Shown piece by piece: positions 19,991 through 30,391 of a DNA stretch of 36,563 nucleotides. A model generated the notes under the pieces. It worked only from the letters and a program-made list of their open reading frames with translations, searched no databases and was not told the DNA's origin. This DNA comes from Chara braunii (lineage: Eukaryota; Streptophyta; Charophyceae; Charales; Characeae): positions 169,802 to 206,364 of the forward strand of contig BFEA01000583.1 of assembly GCA_003427395.1 (NCBI GenBank). Reading direction: 5' to 3'. Position numbers and translations under genes: made by a program. Every line of letters starts with the position of its first letter. Within the stretch, counting starts at the first letter, position 1.

Positions 19991-21072
19991 CGTTTTCTCT
20001 TACCTTCTGCCATAGCAGCTTCCCTCCACCGCCTTGCCGCCTCTGCCCTCTGTCTCATTGCTCCACTTCAGCGCCCAGCGCTGCTCTGTCTTGCTTGGCT
20101 GAGCTAACGCTCGTCTCATCTGCCTAGCGCCCGTGGCCGCCTGCTGCTGCGTTAGCCCAGTCGGACCCGCTACTTCGGGATTTCGCACCGGCCTCCACCA
20201 AGGTCACTCCACCCGCTGTTGTCTCCGCTCCTCGCCTGTACAGACTTTCTCCAGGCCGCGCCAGCCTGTTTGCTGTAGCGCGTGGCCCTACAACCTTCGT
20301 AAGTCCGACCGTCTTAGTCTGGCCTGGCGGGGCCTACGAGGGGAGTTAACTACCAGCCGGCTCGATCACCCTTTATACCCAAGCCCCGCTTCGCCGTTTT
20401 CGCCAGAGCCCCGCCACAGCCTCCCCCGACCTGCTTTGCTCAGGTGGAGCCCGCCATCGCCTTGGGCCCTCAACGGACAGCCTCCCTTACAGACAGCCAA
20501 AGCAGGTTCAACGGCATGGCGTGCTATAAGGCCCAAGCGTGGGCCTAGGCGGCCCGGTGCAGATCTTGGTGGTAATGGTAAATATTCATATGAGAACCTT
20601 GAGGACCGAAGTGGAAAAGGCTCCCGCAGGTGGGTTGCTGCCGCGGCCTTCCCTCGGTGCCCCGGCAAAACAAGTCCTACCACTCGAATTCCTTCCGGCC
20701 TGTGGGCTAATCCCCCACCGGCTCGCATGCACACCGGGTTCCTCGGCCCAACTTTTCACGGTAGGCAGGATAGAGCAACTTCGTCACCATCTCAAACACG
20801 CGGAGACCCAGCGAACCCCCCCCAAAAGAGGCGCATGCCCAAGATCCTCGGCCACCCGTGATGGCCGCTATATCCGGCGTCGCTTCTTGATTCAAAGACG
20901 CCGAGACTTAAAAATAAATAACAACGATGATAAATAATAATATATTTCGGAAAATTTAATGTTGGAAACCGACTGACGAGCCTACTGATGGCAAAACCAA
21001 AGGGGATAACCCCTTCGGGCCCTCAACCCCTCGGTCCCTTCGCGCTACCCTACTACCCCCACGCCGTCGCTG
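19990..21072. other. GC-rich sequence, no supported gene
   Basis: Long frames stay open on both strands because of high GC content. The longest (plus, 20133-20861) has biased Pro/Arg/Ser composition and no recognisable domain. A perfect GGCCCA/TGGGCC hairpin lies near 20530-20545. The stretch separates the 180-bp array from the tRNA-like module. Confidence 0.4.
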
Positions 21073-21133
21073 CTCGACCTCGATCCCCGAATCTCTCAGA
21101 TATAAATCCGATATCGTAACCAATAACGCTAGG
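21073..21133 (-). repeat. tRNA-like module inside LTR-like element copy 2
   Basis: The minus strand reads CTAGCGTTATTGGTTAC (A-box-like, 21132-21116) and GGGGATCGAGGTC (B-box-like, within 21088-21073), preceded by the palindrome CTGGATCCAG. It sits in the same place relative to the TGTCGG end as in copies 1 and 3. Confidence 0.5.
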
Positions 21134-21550
21134 CCCAAGTCTGGATCCAGCTTTGGCAACCACCTAAATAAGCGAACACCGCGCGACGCCCGAGCCGACT
21201 GAAAACACTTCAAAAACCTCCTCGTTGTCGATGTTGCTCTCCACACGTACGCACACGTCACAAATAAGACGCGCCAATCAGAAGACGGAACCCATTTAAT
21301 CCTCACTTAATCAAAAATAAAATTATGGCCGGCAATCACGCCGGTTTTCACAATCATCAAAAGGAAAAAGAGATCACGCGAGCCTTCAACTTGCACGCCC
21401 ACTCACTCTCTGCTCTAGTCAACCATACAGCCAGCGTAAATGACAGACACGGCCGCGACTCGCGCGGTATACTTTAACTTTACACCAAACTTATTTTTGT
21501 CACTTGCAAAAACCAAGGCGGATACCCTTGTAAGGGTATTCGCGCCGACA
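21134..21550 (-). mobile_element. LTR-like element 5-prime end, copy 2
   Basis: Reading minus from 21550: TGTCGGCGCGAATACCC, a palindrome ATACCCTTGTAAGGGTAT on plus, then CCGCCTTGGTTTTTGCAAG and shared sequence up to the tRNA-like module. It abuts R2 copy B at the CCGCT duplication, so this end is a real insertion boundary. Confidence 0.65.
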
Positions 21551-22014
21551 CCGCTGCATCACGATTGTGGAAAAGGTAACAGGCAGTCGGTCTCGCAGCC
21601 ATCTGAAAGAAGAGAAAACAAGGATGATCAAGTTCAAATTTTTGTCCACTAAGTATTATGAAAACACTTGTCTTCCTTCTGGCCCGTGCTTCTTATGGCA
21701 CGGTCGACCACGTCGAGAGTATCTAAATACACTCTGTTTGGCTAGTAGGACACGAACTGGGTTGCTTATGGCACCAGTTCCCCATGCGTCGGTGAATCCT
21801 AGAATGATCACTAAAGGTATGCTATGGCAGTTTCTCTTTACGCAAGGGCACTAAGAACTTAAAGTCATTTCGTGAAGATGCTTTTATCCATCCCCCTAGG
21901 AGGTAGTCTGGGATACCCCTCGTCCTCACCCGATGGAACCCCGGAACTCAGAAGTGGGGCTGGCTCCACCGCAACAGCATGGTACCCCCCCGCAAAGCGG
22001 TCCACTCTGAGTCG
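21551..22014 (-). pseudogene. unrecognised spliced gene, copy B, 5-prime portion
   Basis: Minus strand. An exon 1 remnant (22014-21668) matches copy A exon 1, including GGYHA.AVEPAPLLS and RGMDKSIFTK, but has a TGA and length changes near 21850-21870. Intron 1 is 21667-21603 (65 bp, same ends as copy A). Exon 2 begins MAARPTACYLFHNRDAA and is cut at 21551 by the nested element. The continuation lies at 14382 and below. No family recognised. Confidence 0.45.
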
Positions 22015-22884
22015 ATAACAGGGTCGGCCCCTAAGGCAACGAACCCCCGCCCCAGATGCCTCCTAGGAAAAGGAAAAGCTTCTGCACAGCAGACAAACTA
22101 AACTCTTGCCACCTCACGTCAAGAGCAACTTAGACGAAGAAAAAAAAAATCGTAGAGAAAAAGTCATTCAGACGGACGGGCATAAACGAAGAGGGTCATT
22201 CGGGAAAGAACAGGTGACCTTGGGGAATGAGCTTAAGTTCAATTGCGTTCCTCATCTTTGTGTCCGCTTCATTTTCGTCGTCTTCTTTTCCCTCTAGTTT
22301 AACACGCACCTACAAGCATAGAGATAAGGAAAACAACCATTCTTTCACTATCATCCCCCTTTTCCATCTCAGCCCACATGTCGTACCTACAATCAAGTCA
22401 AACCACACATAGACCACCATACAATTTTTTGTCATCGTCAGACTCCTCATAACAGACGCAAACACACATTTTCTTTCCCTTTCCAATGAACATTCAGAGA
22501 ATCAGGGTCAAGCAAGTGTGGGTTCACGCAGGTATGGAGGGAACTGAATCAGATTAACTGACCTTGAGTGAAGTTGAACGACACACTCAAGAAAACTGTA
22601 TAGAATTACTCTCTCTTGACGAGAAGGTCGTCGCACCCAGTCATCAACAAAGTGATCGACACCACTCCCTTGTGACGACCGCCTGCCAGAATACCCTCTC
22701 AGCACACAATCACCTTCCAATAATCTGGTAGCGTTTTCTTGTTACCGCTATTTGGCTTTAAACCACAGCGTTTCCGCCTCGTCACGCTTACGCCACTTCA
22801 AAATGCAACACCGCTTTGATGCACTTTCTCTGTGTCAACGCCACTTAGTGCAAATATATTGTCGTTACTGTCGTAAAAACAGTG

Positions 22885-23215
22885 CCATCTTCGACAAAAA
22901 CCCGGCAACATTTCCTCACTACCGCCGAAAAAAACAGAACTGCCGCCGCAAAAATCCAGCAGCGTTTCCGCACCACCATCGAAAAAAACAGAACCGCCAC
23001 CGCAAAAATGCGGCAGTGCTTCCTCACCACCGTCGAAAAAACCAGAATAGCTGCTCCAAAAATCCGGCAGCGCTTCCGCACCATCGTCGAAAAAAAACAA
23101 AACCGCCGCCACTAAAATCTGGCAGCGCTTCCGAACCACCGTCGAAAAAACCAGAACCGCTGCTGCAAAAATCTGGCAGCGTTTTCGCACTACCGTCGAA
23201 AAAAACCGGAGTCGC
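22885..23215. repeat. 54-bp minisatellite, copy B
   Basis: Units of CCGTCGAAAAAAACAGAACC followed by CAAAAATCCGGCAGCGCTTCC, matching the copy A array with independent substitutions. As in copy A, both strands are open because 54 is a multiple of three. Confidence 0.85.
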
Positions 23216-23599
23216 CGTTAAACCCGGAGTCGTCGTCGGCCACCGCTGTAAAATTTTGGCAGCACTTCCCCACTATAGTGGAAAAATAGTTGGCCAAAAT
23301 TCGTAAAATTTGGACCCCAGGCCCAAATCTTACAGCGTCGTCTTGCCATAGTCCCGCAACGCCCCTGGGTCAGCTCCGTGGAACCAGCATCAGCCAGAGG
23401 GGAGGGGAGCAGAGTGCTCCTTACCTTGGCTATGGCTGTCCACCTCGCGCTCCTCTGCAGATCTCCAGCCTCTCCTCAAGTTGCCTCAGGCAACACCTCC
23501 AGCAGCCAGCAACACTCATGTGTGCTCGTCACACACTGGCATCACGAGTGCATTGTGTGGCAGCTGGGGGGCAGCTGCCTGTTTTATAGTGGCTGAGGA

Positions 23600-24051
23600 G
23601 GGTTGGAGGTCACTCCAACCCCCAGGCGAAATCGTGGGCTCACTGTGAGCCCTTGATCTGGCCAAGATCCAGGGTTTACTGTGGCCGCAACACAGCCACA
23701 ACCTGAGTGTGGGACAGTTTCTTTAACAGCCCTATTTTATTTTTCTTTTCTTTTTTCCAGCTATCTCGGAATCTCACGAGCTAGCTGGGCTCCTGCCATT
23801 TCCAAATCTGTTTTTTTTTTTATTTTTCTGACAAGGGGTTGGAGAAATACAACCCCTTACAGTTTGATGTATTTGGACCCTTTTCTCAGGGCAGATACAT
23901 CTGGGAAAGGTTGTACTTAGCCTTTTCCTTTTATGACCCCTCAATTTTTAAGCTCCCTATAAAAAGGGGAGCCTAACAATTACCTCTGGCAGCTTCTGCT
24001 AGAGGTAACACCACATGAGGACAAGTGTCCTCACACAAATAAAGAATATAT
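23600..24051 (+). other. tract of consecutive hairpins around a TATA-like box
   Basis: Inverted repeats in series: 23600-23621 (GGGTTGGAG/CTCCAACCC), 23636-23652 (GGGCTCA/TGAGCCC), 23680-23700 (TGTGGC/GCCACA), 23833-23858 (AAGGGGTTG/CAACCCCTT), 23952-23972 (GCTCCC/GGGAGC with TATAAAAA in the loop), 23980-24008 (13-bp stem TTACCTCTGGCAG, one G-T pair), 24016-24033 (TGAGGACA/TGTCCTCA). An AATAAAG polyadenylation-like signal follows at 24038 and then A-rich sequence. This resembles the U3-R part of an LTR or a short Pol II unit; no protein is encoded. Confidence 0.6.
23958..23965 (+). promoter_or_regulatory. possible TATA box
   Basis: TATAAAAA about 80 bp upstream of AATAAAG. The short distance fits an LTR-type R region better than a gene. 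It lies in the loop of a GCTCCC/GGGAGC inverted repeat. Confidence 0.4.
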
Positions 24052-24100
24052 AAACAAAAAAAAAAAGAAAAATTAAAACTATTCTAACCTAAGTAGCAAA

Positions 24101-24180
24101 TCCGGATATCCGGCAGACCAATTTTATCTGGAATTTTCAATCCGGATAAAATTTCCGGATCAATTCCGGATATGGGAAAT
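24101..24180. repeat. CCGG-rich palindromes
   Basis: CCGGATATCCGG at 24102-24113 is a perfect palindrome. TTTTATCTGGA/TCCGGATAAAA (24122-24151) is an 11-bp stem with one G-T pair. ATTTCC/GGAAAT (24151-24180) follows. The series resumes after the gap with ATCATCCGG/CCGGATGAT at 24672-24693. Confidence 0.75.
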
Positions 24181-24474
24181 CCGGCCCTGCGCAAAATTTA
24201 TTTTTTTTTTCGAAAAAAAAAAAAAATCAAAAAAATCTGGAAAACAATTATGTTGTTCATATCAATGATATGAATAACTTTTGGCTTGAGGCCATCTTTG
24301 ATTACTCAATAGATATGAAGATAAAAAATAAAACAGAACAAGAAAACAATACTTAGATAGAAAATTATAGAATGAATTAAGCATCCCCCCTCTAAACCCC
24401 TTTATTCCCTATCTGATCCCCTTTAAACCCTTCCAGGCCCTATCAAACTTTTCATGAAATAGAAACGTAGTTCT
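24181..24474. other. AT-rich sequence before the assembly gap, no gene seen
   Basis: Poly-T and poly-A runs near 24200-24230, a short repeat around ATATCAATGATATGAATAA near 24257, and no long frame. Confidence 0.5.
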
Positions 24475-24671
24475 NNNNNNNNNNNNNNNNNNNNNNNNNN
24501 NNNNNNNNNNNNNNNNNNNNNNNNNNNNNNNNNNNNNNNNNNNNNNNNNNNNNNNNNNNNNNNNNNNNNNNNNNNNNNNNNNNNNNNNNNNNNNNNNNNN
24601 NNNNNNNNNNNNNNNNNNNNNNNNNNNNNNNNNNNNNNNNNNNNNNNNNNNNNNNNNNNNNNNNNNNNNNN
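24475..24671. other. assembly gap of 197 N
   Basis: Run of N in the middle of a hairpin-rich tract; the inverted repeats on both sides may have blocked assembly. Single N positions also occur at 4003, 4018, 24771 and 35110. Confidence 1.
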
Positions 24672-25045
24672 ATCATCCGGATTTCCGGATGATCCTACCC
24701 CCCGAGCATCCGGCCAGATAATCCGACCAGGTTATCCGGCCAGATAACCCATGCTACCTAGATTCTAACTNCATGCACTTGGCCATTCTTTCGGCCAGGT
24801 TCATGCGGTTGCATGCAACAGTCACCCCCTCACTTTTCTTTGCCTTCCCCTGAAAACGGGGAGGGCAGTTGGCAGGTTGGGAGAGGTAGGTCCTCCCTCT
24901 CTCAGCCTCCCGTCTCTCTCTCTCTCTCCAACCAACTCTCAGAGTCCCACTTCCACGCATGCTTCGTGAGCCACGAGATTTCAGATCTCATGGCCACGAA
25001 TATTCGTGCGTTTCTGGGTGGGGAGCTGATCTTGCTCCCACACAG
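24672..25045. other. tract of consecutive hairpins, right of the gap
   Basis: 24672-24693 (ATCATCCGG/CCGGATGAT), 24730-24749 (GGTTATC/GATAACC), 24841-24867 (TGCCTTCCCC/GGGGAGGGCA, one G-T pair), 24970-24994 (GCCA-GAGAT/ATCTC-TGGC), 24995-25008 (CACGAATATTCGTG palindrome), 25021-25039 (GGGAGC/GCTCCC). No coding signal. Confidence 0.65.
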
Positions 25046-25102
25046 CCTGAGAAGGTTGTTTCCTCTTTCCTTTTCGTTTTCACGAGGCAGCTGCTTCGTT
25101 TC

Positions 25103-25134
25103 GTTTGTTTGTTTGTTTGTTTGTTTGTTTGTTT
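25103..25134. repeat. (TTTG)n microsatellite
   Basis: Seven or so tandem GTTT units; simple slippage repeat. Confidence 0.9.
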
Positions 25135-26224
25135 TTTACTATTATTAGATTTCTTCGTTTTCAATTTTTCCTCGTTTTTCCTGCTGGCCATGCTTCGACG
25201 CCCGCAACAGGGAAAGAAAAAACGATGAGGACTCAAAAAAAACAAACAAACACTTACCTGGAATAACTCACCAACGCCCTGCCTGCACACCCCCATGTCT
25301 AGGGGTAGATACATCCGGGCATACTCACCCTGTCATTCGAAGTGGCATGAGGCCAAAGACTTACCTGTTTGGCCGTTCATCGTCGTAGTTGCCTCCGCTA
25401 CTAGGTAAAGTCTCTCTTCCTCACCCTTTCCCTCTAGAAGTAGTGCATAGTTCCACTTTGCAGGGTAGATTCGTTCATTTTTGCTCATCCTATCGTTGGG
25501 AACTCGCACTGAGGGACCAACCATAATGAGTTGGCGTGTCCTCTCATTTCCTCCCTCTCTCTCTCTCTGGAAACCACCCAAAATGCGTGCACAAAGCCCC
25601 TCGTACTTCCAGTACAAGGTCCCAAACCCAAGCTCGAACGTAACCGCAATCCCGCGGTAAATTCATTCGATTTTGGTCATCCTACACCAAGGTGACAGCC
25701 TGTTCGTCAAAACGAACGGGCAATAAGTAACCAAAAAATCTAAAAAGAATCTAGAAGAAGAAATCTAAAAAAAAACAAAAAGAAAAAAAATCAGAAAACG
25801 AAAAAACTTACCTTGCCGAAAAACGGTCACCCGTTTCCACGAGCGACTGTTAGATGGACATGGGTTTTCAGTGCCCCAGCTACTTCATATTGCACCAACT
25901 GGCGCCTCACACGTAGTTAGTCTTTGTTTTTTTTTTGTTTTTTTTTGCTTTTCGTTGGCATAGCCAACGGTCACCCCCCCCTTTCGTGCAATACCCACGA
26001 AATATTGAAATACAGACTCGAGCTCGACCCTTGTCGAAATCAAAAAAATAAAAACTCAGGCCATTCCTCGATTTATGCATGTCACCCTTACACAGGGTCA
26101 TGCCAAATCTCGCGCGCCTGATCTGGGCCGCGTGATCTCTACGATCGGACGGCCAGATCCGACCGCGCTGACATCAAACAACAGCAGCCAGCTCCAAAAG
26201 GAGTCAGCCCAATGGTGTATTCGG
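25135..26224. other. no gene seen
   Basis: Short frames only. A perfect GTTGGC/GCCAAC hairpin with loop ATA lies at 25954-25968 within a T-rich stretch. A-rich tract at 25735-25805. Confidence 0.5.
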
Positions 26225-26230
26225 TCTCTC

Positions 26231-26286
26231 AAAATTGATCCCGGTATTTGCCGGGTGAAAGTCTAGTACTGTAACCTACTGGGCTA
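26231..26286 (-). repeat. tRNA-like module associated with LTR-like copy 4
   Basis: The minus strand reads TAGCCCAGTAGGTTAC (A-box-like, 26286-26271), CTAGACTTTCACCCGG as an anticodon-arm-like segment, and GGGATCAATTTT (B-box-like, 26242-26231). It overlaps the outer arm of the three-way junction at 26278. Confidence 0.5.
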
Positions 26287-26359
26287 GCTCCTATCACGAT
26301 AGTGATACCTATCACGATAGTGATAGGAGCAACTCTTCTACATGAAGAGTTTGCCCAGT
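26278..26359. other. near-perfect three-way junction
   Basis: Outer stem ACTGGGC/GCCCAGT (26278-26284 with 26353-26359) encloses two perfect stems: GCTCCTATCAC/GTGATAGGAGC (26287-26297 with 26320-26330) and AACTCTTC/GAAGAGTT (26331-26338 with 26344-26351). Only two bases and one base are unpaired at the junction. The loop of the first inner stem contains GTGATACCTATCAC (26302-26315), so alternative pairings exist. Confidence 0.85.
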
Positions 26360-26914
26360 CACTTAACCTGCCTGCGGCCCAACAGGCCTCGCCTGCCTGG
26401 CCTTCCCTCACAGCAGGCTGCCCGTCCGCGGCTTCCACGAGCGCCCAACAGGATGGGCCTCGGCAACAGCCCACCAGTCCCCCCCCCTGGCTCAAAACTA
26501 AACCCCGCGGCCGATGAAATAGATAATAAAAAAAGTTACCTATTCCTGTGCACGGCGGCCCTATACCCGACGCGAGCGCTCTTCTTAGCCTACTTAGGCC
26601 CTGAATTGCGCGGCTCAGCACCCACACGACACTATTATAGGTAGAATAGATTTAACTTAAACATTCCCATGTTCGCACATTCCTGCGGCTTCAAAAAGCG
26701 AAAACATTGTATTTCCCATCCGTTATTCCCGAACGCCATACGAGTCCAGACTAAAGCCTAAAAAACTTTTAGACTCTCAGTCATAGGTCAGGTTTGAAGA
26801 AACTTTTTGGCAATATCGGTCTCATCAAGTCCTTCAATTTGAATGAAAAGGTCGGACAACGTCTGACATTGAAAAACCCCGGCAAATACCCTTGTCAGGG
26901 TTTTTGCCCTGACA
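26360..26914 (-). mobile_element. LTR-like element 5-prime end, copy 4 (diverged)
   Basis: Reading minus from 26914: TGTCAGGGCAAAAACCC, then TGACAAGGGTATTTGCC and GGGGTTTTTC. The TTGTCAGGG/CCCTGACAA stem (9 bp, 6-nt loop) replaces the ATACCC palindrome of the other copies while position and architecture are kept. The tRNA-like module lies about 630 bp inward. Confidence 0.5.
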
Positions 26915-28448
26915 ACATTCCCAGGCCCCATTGAACGATGTCCCCGTCATTCAGCCTATATCAATCAATAATATAGGGCTCTCTAGATTCTTAAGGAACT
27001 TCTCTGGAAAAAATGGCAACGAAATCTCTTTTAATCGAAAATAAGCCGAAACTTATAACCAAAATCCGGGTCGTTACCTTGGTAATCTAAAATTCAATTA
27101 TACTTGATTGGAATGGTACCAGATATAGCCTCTGGCAAACCTTTCACCAGAACCTGAATTTTTATACCGGTTCAAGTTCCGGAATCACTAAAATATCCAA
27201 GGAACTTTGTCTTAATGGTCCCAGTATCATCCCACTGACGGCAACTCTAAACATCATTTAGTCTCTCATAATGGTACCGAGAAAGGTTCCGGCTAGCCTT
27301 CTAAACCCCAGTTGACCAATACATTCATTTATCTAAAAACGTTGGGTTTAACCCCCTGACGGGTCTTTCAAAATAAATAACTTCCTGGGTGGCCCAGACA
27401 GAATCTGAACCAACCATTCATGAGAGAAACCATTCATCGAAAGTCCTTGTCCAGGTTTTGTATCCGACTCCAATTACGAGTTATCACACATGATATTTTT
27501 CCTGCATGCCTTGTGATATGCGTCGAGGAGTGGTGTAATCCTCAATGGATAACATCTCGACGTCAAACCCCGCTTTAGACTTGAGCCTCACCACCTTCCC
27601 TCCGATTCTGGTGTCATGTGTTTGCTAGTCCCCTACCTATAAGGTTGAACTACCCCTTCTCTATGACCAAGGCTGGTCAGACCTGGTCATAAAGACGATG
27701 CGACCCACCCGTCACAAGGCCAAGGTGACCACTCATTTCCTCATGGCGAACGACAGTCGTCACCCTCACAAGTAAGTTGCTAACAACCACAATGACACTT
27801 TCCTCCCCTTCAATGATAGTGTAGTCACCCTCCTTAAAAAAAGAAAATCGACAACATCCCACTATGGACAAGGAACAAAGTTCCGGCGTAGGCCTCACTA
27901 CCATCTACGAAGCTCACTTCATCAGGACTCATCATAATACGATAACTAAAAACATTACGAAAGTTTTAGGCTATGATAAATAATTGCAGTACATGCCTTT
28001 ATGAATAACACACTAGCTATCCTACAATCCATATAATGCAAATTACATATCATTTTCCTAGAATTTTTTACAACGAGAATATACATCAAATAACAACATA
28101 CATTTTTACAGAGAGTTCCATAACATTCCAGTCCAAAAGTATCCATAAATTCGCATTGCATGACATTACATCGAAAAAACTGATAAACACTCATCCAAAA
28201 AGTCGAAAGATTTTCAGTCCATTAAAAAACCCACAACATATTTCTACGAACAGAAGTCGTAGAAATTATTAATTATTACAAAACATGGAACCATAGACCC
28301 CAAAATTAAATCCAAATCTCAAAAGTTCAAAGTTATAATTCCCTTGTCTAGCCTCGGAACTAGTCATCCATTAGTGATCCCAAAAGAATAAAAAGAAGAA
28401 AGGAAATTCCTCCATCATCAAAAGTTTATACTAACCAAAATCCTTTTA
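26915..28448. other. non-coding; probable 3-prime flank of the Gypsy element
   Basis: No gene seen. A weak tRNA-like pair of boxes lies on minus (GGTAGTTCAACCTTATAGG at 27654-27636 and GAGGCTCAAGTCT at 27589-27577). AT-rich sequence at 27940-28440 follows the integrase stop on the minus strand and may hold the remains of a 3-prime LTR, but I could not find its ends. Confidence 0.4.
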
Positions 28449-30084
28449 TTAAGTCCTTGGAATAAACTTTCTCAAATATGACCCCGACACCCAATTTCTA
28501 CCTCGAGCCCCATCCATCTCTTCGATCTCATAAGCTTCATGCTTAGATCTCTTAACAATACGATAGGGCTTCAACCATCGGCTGTCCAATTTCCGAGACC
28601 ATTGTTTTTCCAAGGACGAATCATAAAAAAAAACAATATCCCCAACTTTCAAAGGTTCTTTACGAACACGAGACTCTTTATCTCATCTTCCATTCTCGGC
28701 TTGTCTACTCTCTACAGTAGAAGCAGCGGCCTCCTCAACCCTTTCTTCGTTCACCATCACCTGTCTCGCCCTCAATTCCAACAACTCTTTCGTTGAAAGC
28801 TTTGTTTCCACATCCTGCTTTCACCGAGTGGTCAAAAAACTTTCGATCGAAAAAGTTGCGTGCCGCCTAAACCACAATGTGACTGGAGCGTATCCAGTTG
28901 TCCGCTTTATGGTGACATTCTCAACAAAGAATTTTGTACTCAAATATATTGATCATCTTGATGGATCATCCGCACACCATTTTGCTAACAAATTTGTTAG
29001 AGTGGCATGTTCACGCTCAACCGGCGCATTAGCCTGGGGATATGCCCTTGTAGTATAGCTAAGGCTTACTCCAAGTTTTTTCAAAAACGCCTGCACTTCT
29101 CCAACCCGAAACTCACCATCTCGATCCATGACAAATTCCCGGACAAACGGTTACCGAAGATAACATATTTCAATGCATTCTGCTAAAACATGCCTAGTAC
29201 GCTCGCGAATGCCACAGCCATCAACGAACCCGGTTAGATTATCCCTTGCATTTAAGATATATCTGTACCTATTAATCCCAGGTGGCATAACCAATAGATC
29301 AAGGTGTACTACTGCTCCCGGCTCAGCCACATAGCGTGGATTAAGGGGTTCAACAAAACGCAGATTAGATCGCCTTTGTCAAGGTAGACAAGATTTACAG
29401 AAATCATTTACCATCTTGTTCATTCCTTCCCAAAAATAAAGATGTTGAATCTTTTTCAAGGTGACTCGCACCAATCTATGTCCGCCTGCGACCCCATCAT
29501 GCAAAGCTACAATCCCATCAAGTTGTTGCGCAACCCCACATACCACTCTCTTTGGAATACCATCGTTGGATTTTTTAAAAAGATAACCATATCGTACAAC
29601 AAAATCCTTACTCTTCTGGCGAACAACTAAATCCGCTTCATCTTCTCTCAACTCACCATTCAACCACATCCCTATCAACTTATACACTCCTTCATACTCT
29701 CCTTCCCTGAACACTTCCCTGATTTCACTGCCTTCTCTGTCTCCATTCATCATTCTCAAGCGGTGTTCATGAATCAAAGAGTTCACAAGAAAATACATTT
29801 CCCCAGCGATCCTGAATGTCTTATCAACTTGCTCGTGCCCATACTCAATCGTTAGTGACTCTTTGATAAACTGGATTTCATCAGATAAAGCCAAACTCAT
29901 CATTTGCTTTAATATCGTTTCACCCCATGGGTCTTTCTCAATGAATGGTTCCCCCATCACTAGCTCAGGCCGCACATGACGGAAGCTAGGAGCATTCCAA
30001 ATAGTTTTCCCATGACGAGCAACTGCATCCACTAAGTAAGTATATGAGTTGATAGTTAATTGCGACTTTTCTCCCTCCAGTAAC
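28449..30084 (-). pseudogene. Ty3/Gypsy integrase, broken
   Basis: The N-terminal zinc finger is seen as HDGVAGGH...CKSC near 29380-29470. The catalytic D,D,E triad is kept: HLDLL (D at 29298-29300), VMDRDGEF (near 29125) and PVEREH (E at 29016-29018). The C-terminal part has KVGDIVFFYDSSLEKQWS and SRWLKPYRIVKR, typical of the integrase C-terminal beta-barrel region. It ends with TAA. Internal stops follow CLP, YLR, PSR, TTR and NGR, mostly TGA. A one-base shift near 30085 separates it from RNase H. Confidence 0.85.
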
Positions 30085-30391
30085 CCATCACAGGGAATGA
30101 ATCCTCAGCCTGATCTGTCGACGAGTCCCAATCAACGCAACTCAATCCATCTGCGTGATTCTGAGTGTCTGAAAAACGTTCAATTTTAAAATTGAACATC
30201 CAAATGTATGTCAGTCATCGAGCAATGGTTGGATCGGAAGGAAAGACTCCTCTCAAAGCAGTAGGGCCTGCATCAGTCTCGATGATGAAAGGACGGCCTT
30301 CAGCATCATTAAAATAAGGAACTCCCAAAATAAGGCCGCCTTCCCGAAATTCAACCTTTATATCCTCAATGGCTGCCTGTTGCTTTGACCC
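30085..30391 (-). pseudogene. Ty3/Gypsy RNase H domain, broken
   Basis: In frame after a TGA at 30392-30394: RPFIIETDAGPTALRGVF matches the first RNase H strand with its Asp. LTYIWMFNFKIERFSDTQNH and ADGLSCVDWD match the end of the Ty3-type RNase H connecting to integrase (NxxADGLSR). A further TGA interrupts before LTYIW. Confidence 0.8.

Larger units (their letters stand above)
14383..21550 (-). mobile_element. nested 7.2-kb insertion in exon 2 of the repeat-borne gene
   Basis: The R1-R2 unit is continuous in copy A but split here. R1 copy B stops at CCGCT (14382) and R2 copy B restarts with CCGCT (21551). The right end is the TGTCGG LTR-like end on minus (21550). The left end begins ATCGAGCGCATC, a member of a different boundary family, so the insert is probably composite and its ends do not form a simple TG..CA pair. 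Contents: partial third R1, hairpin tracts, a 121-124 bp tandem repeat, a covarying hairpin array, the 180-bp array and a tRNA-like module. Confidence 0.6.
21551..23612 (-). repeat. dispersed repeat R2, copy B
   Basis: Second copy of 9880-12151, starting at the insertion boundary. Homology ends about 23612 (GAGGTCAC), after which the sequence differs from copy A. It includes the 54-bp minisatellite at about 22900-23200. Confidence 0.85.

Noticed and set aside
20133-20861. Longest plus-strand open frame (242 codons) as a gene
   Set aside because: It lies in GC-rich sequence where several frames are open on both strands. Composition is Pro/Arg/Ser-biased, no domain is seen, and it overlaps the noncoding LTR-like element.
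26287-26330. Bacterial repressor operator pair (TATCAC..GTGATA)
   Set aside because: The palindromes resemble operators, but the context is a eukaryotic repeat and the arms fit the larger three-way junction.
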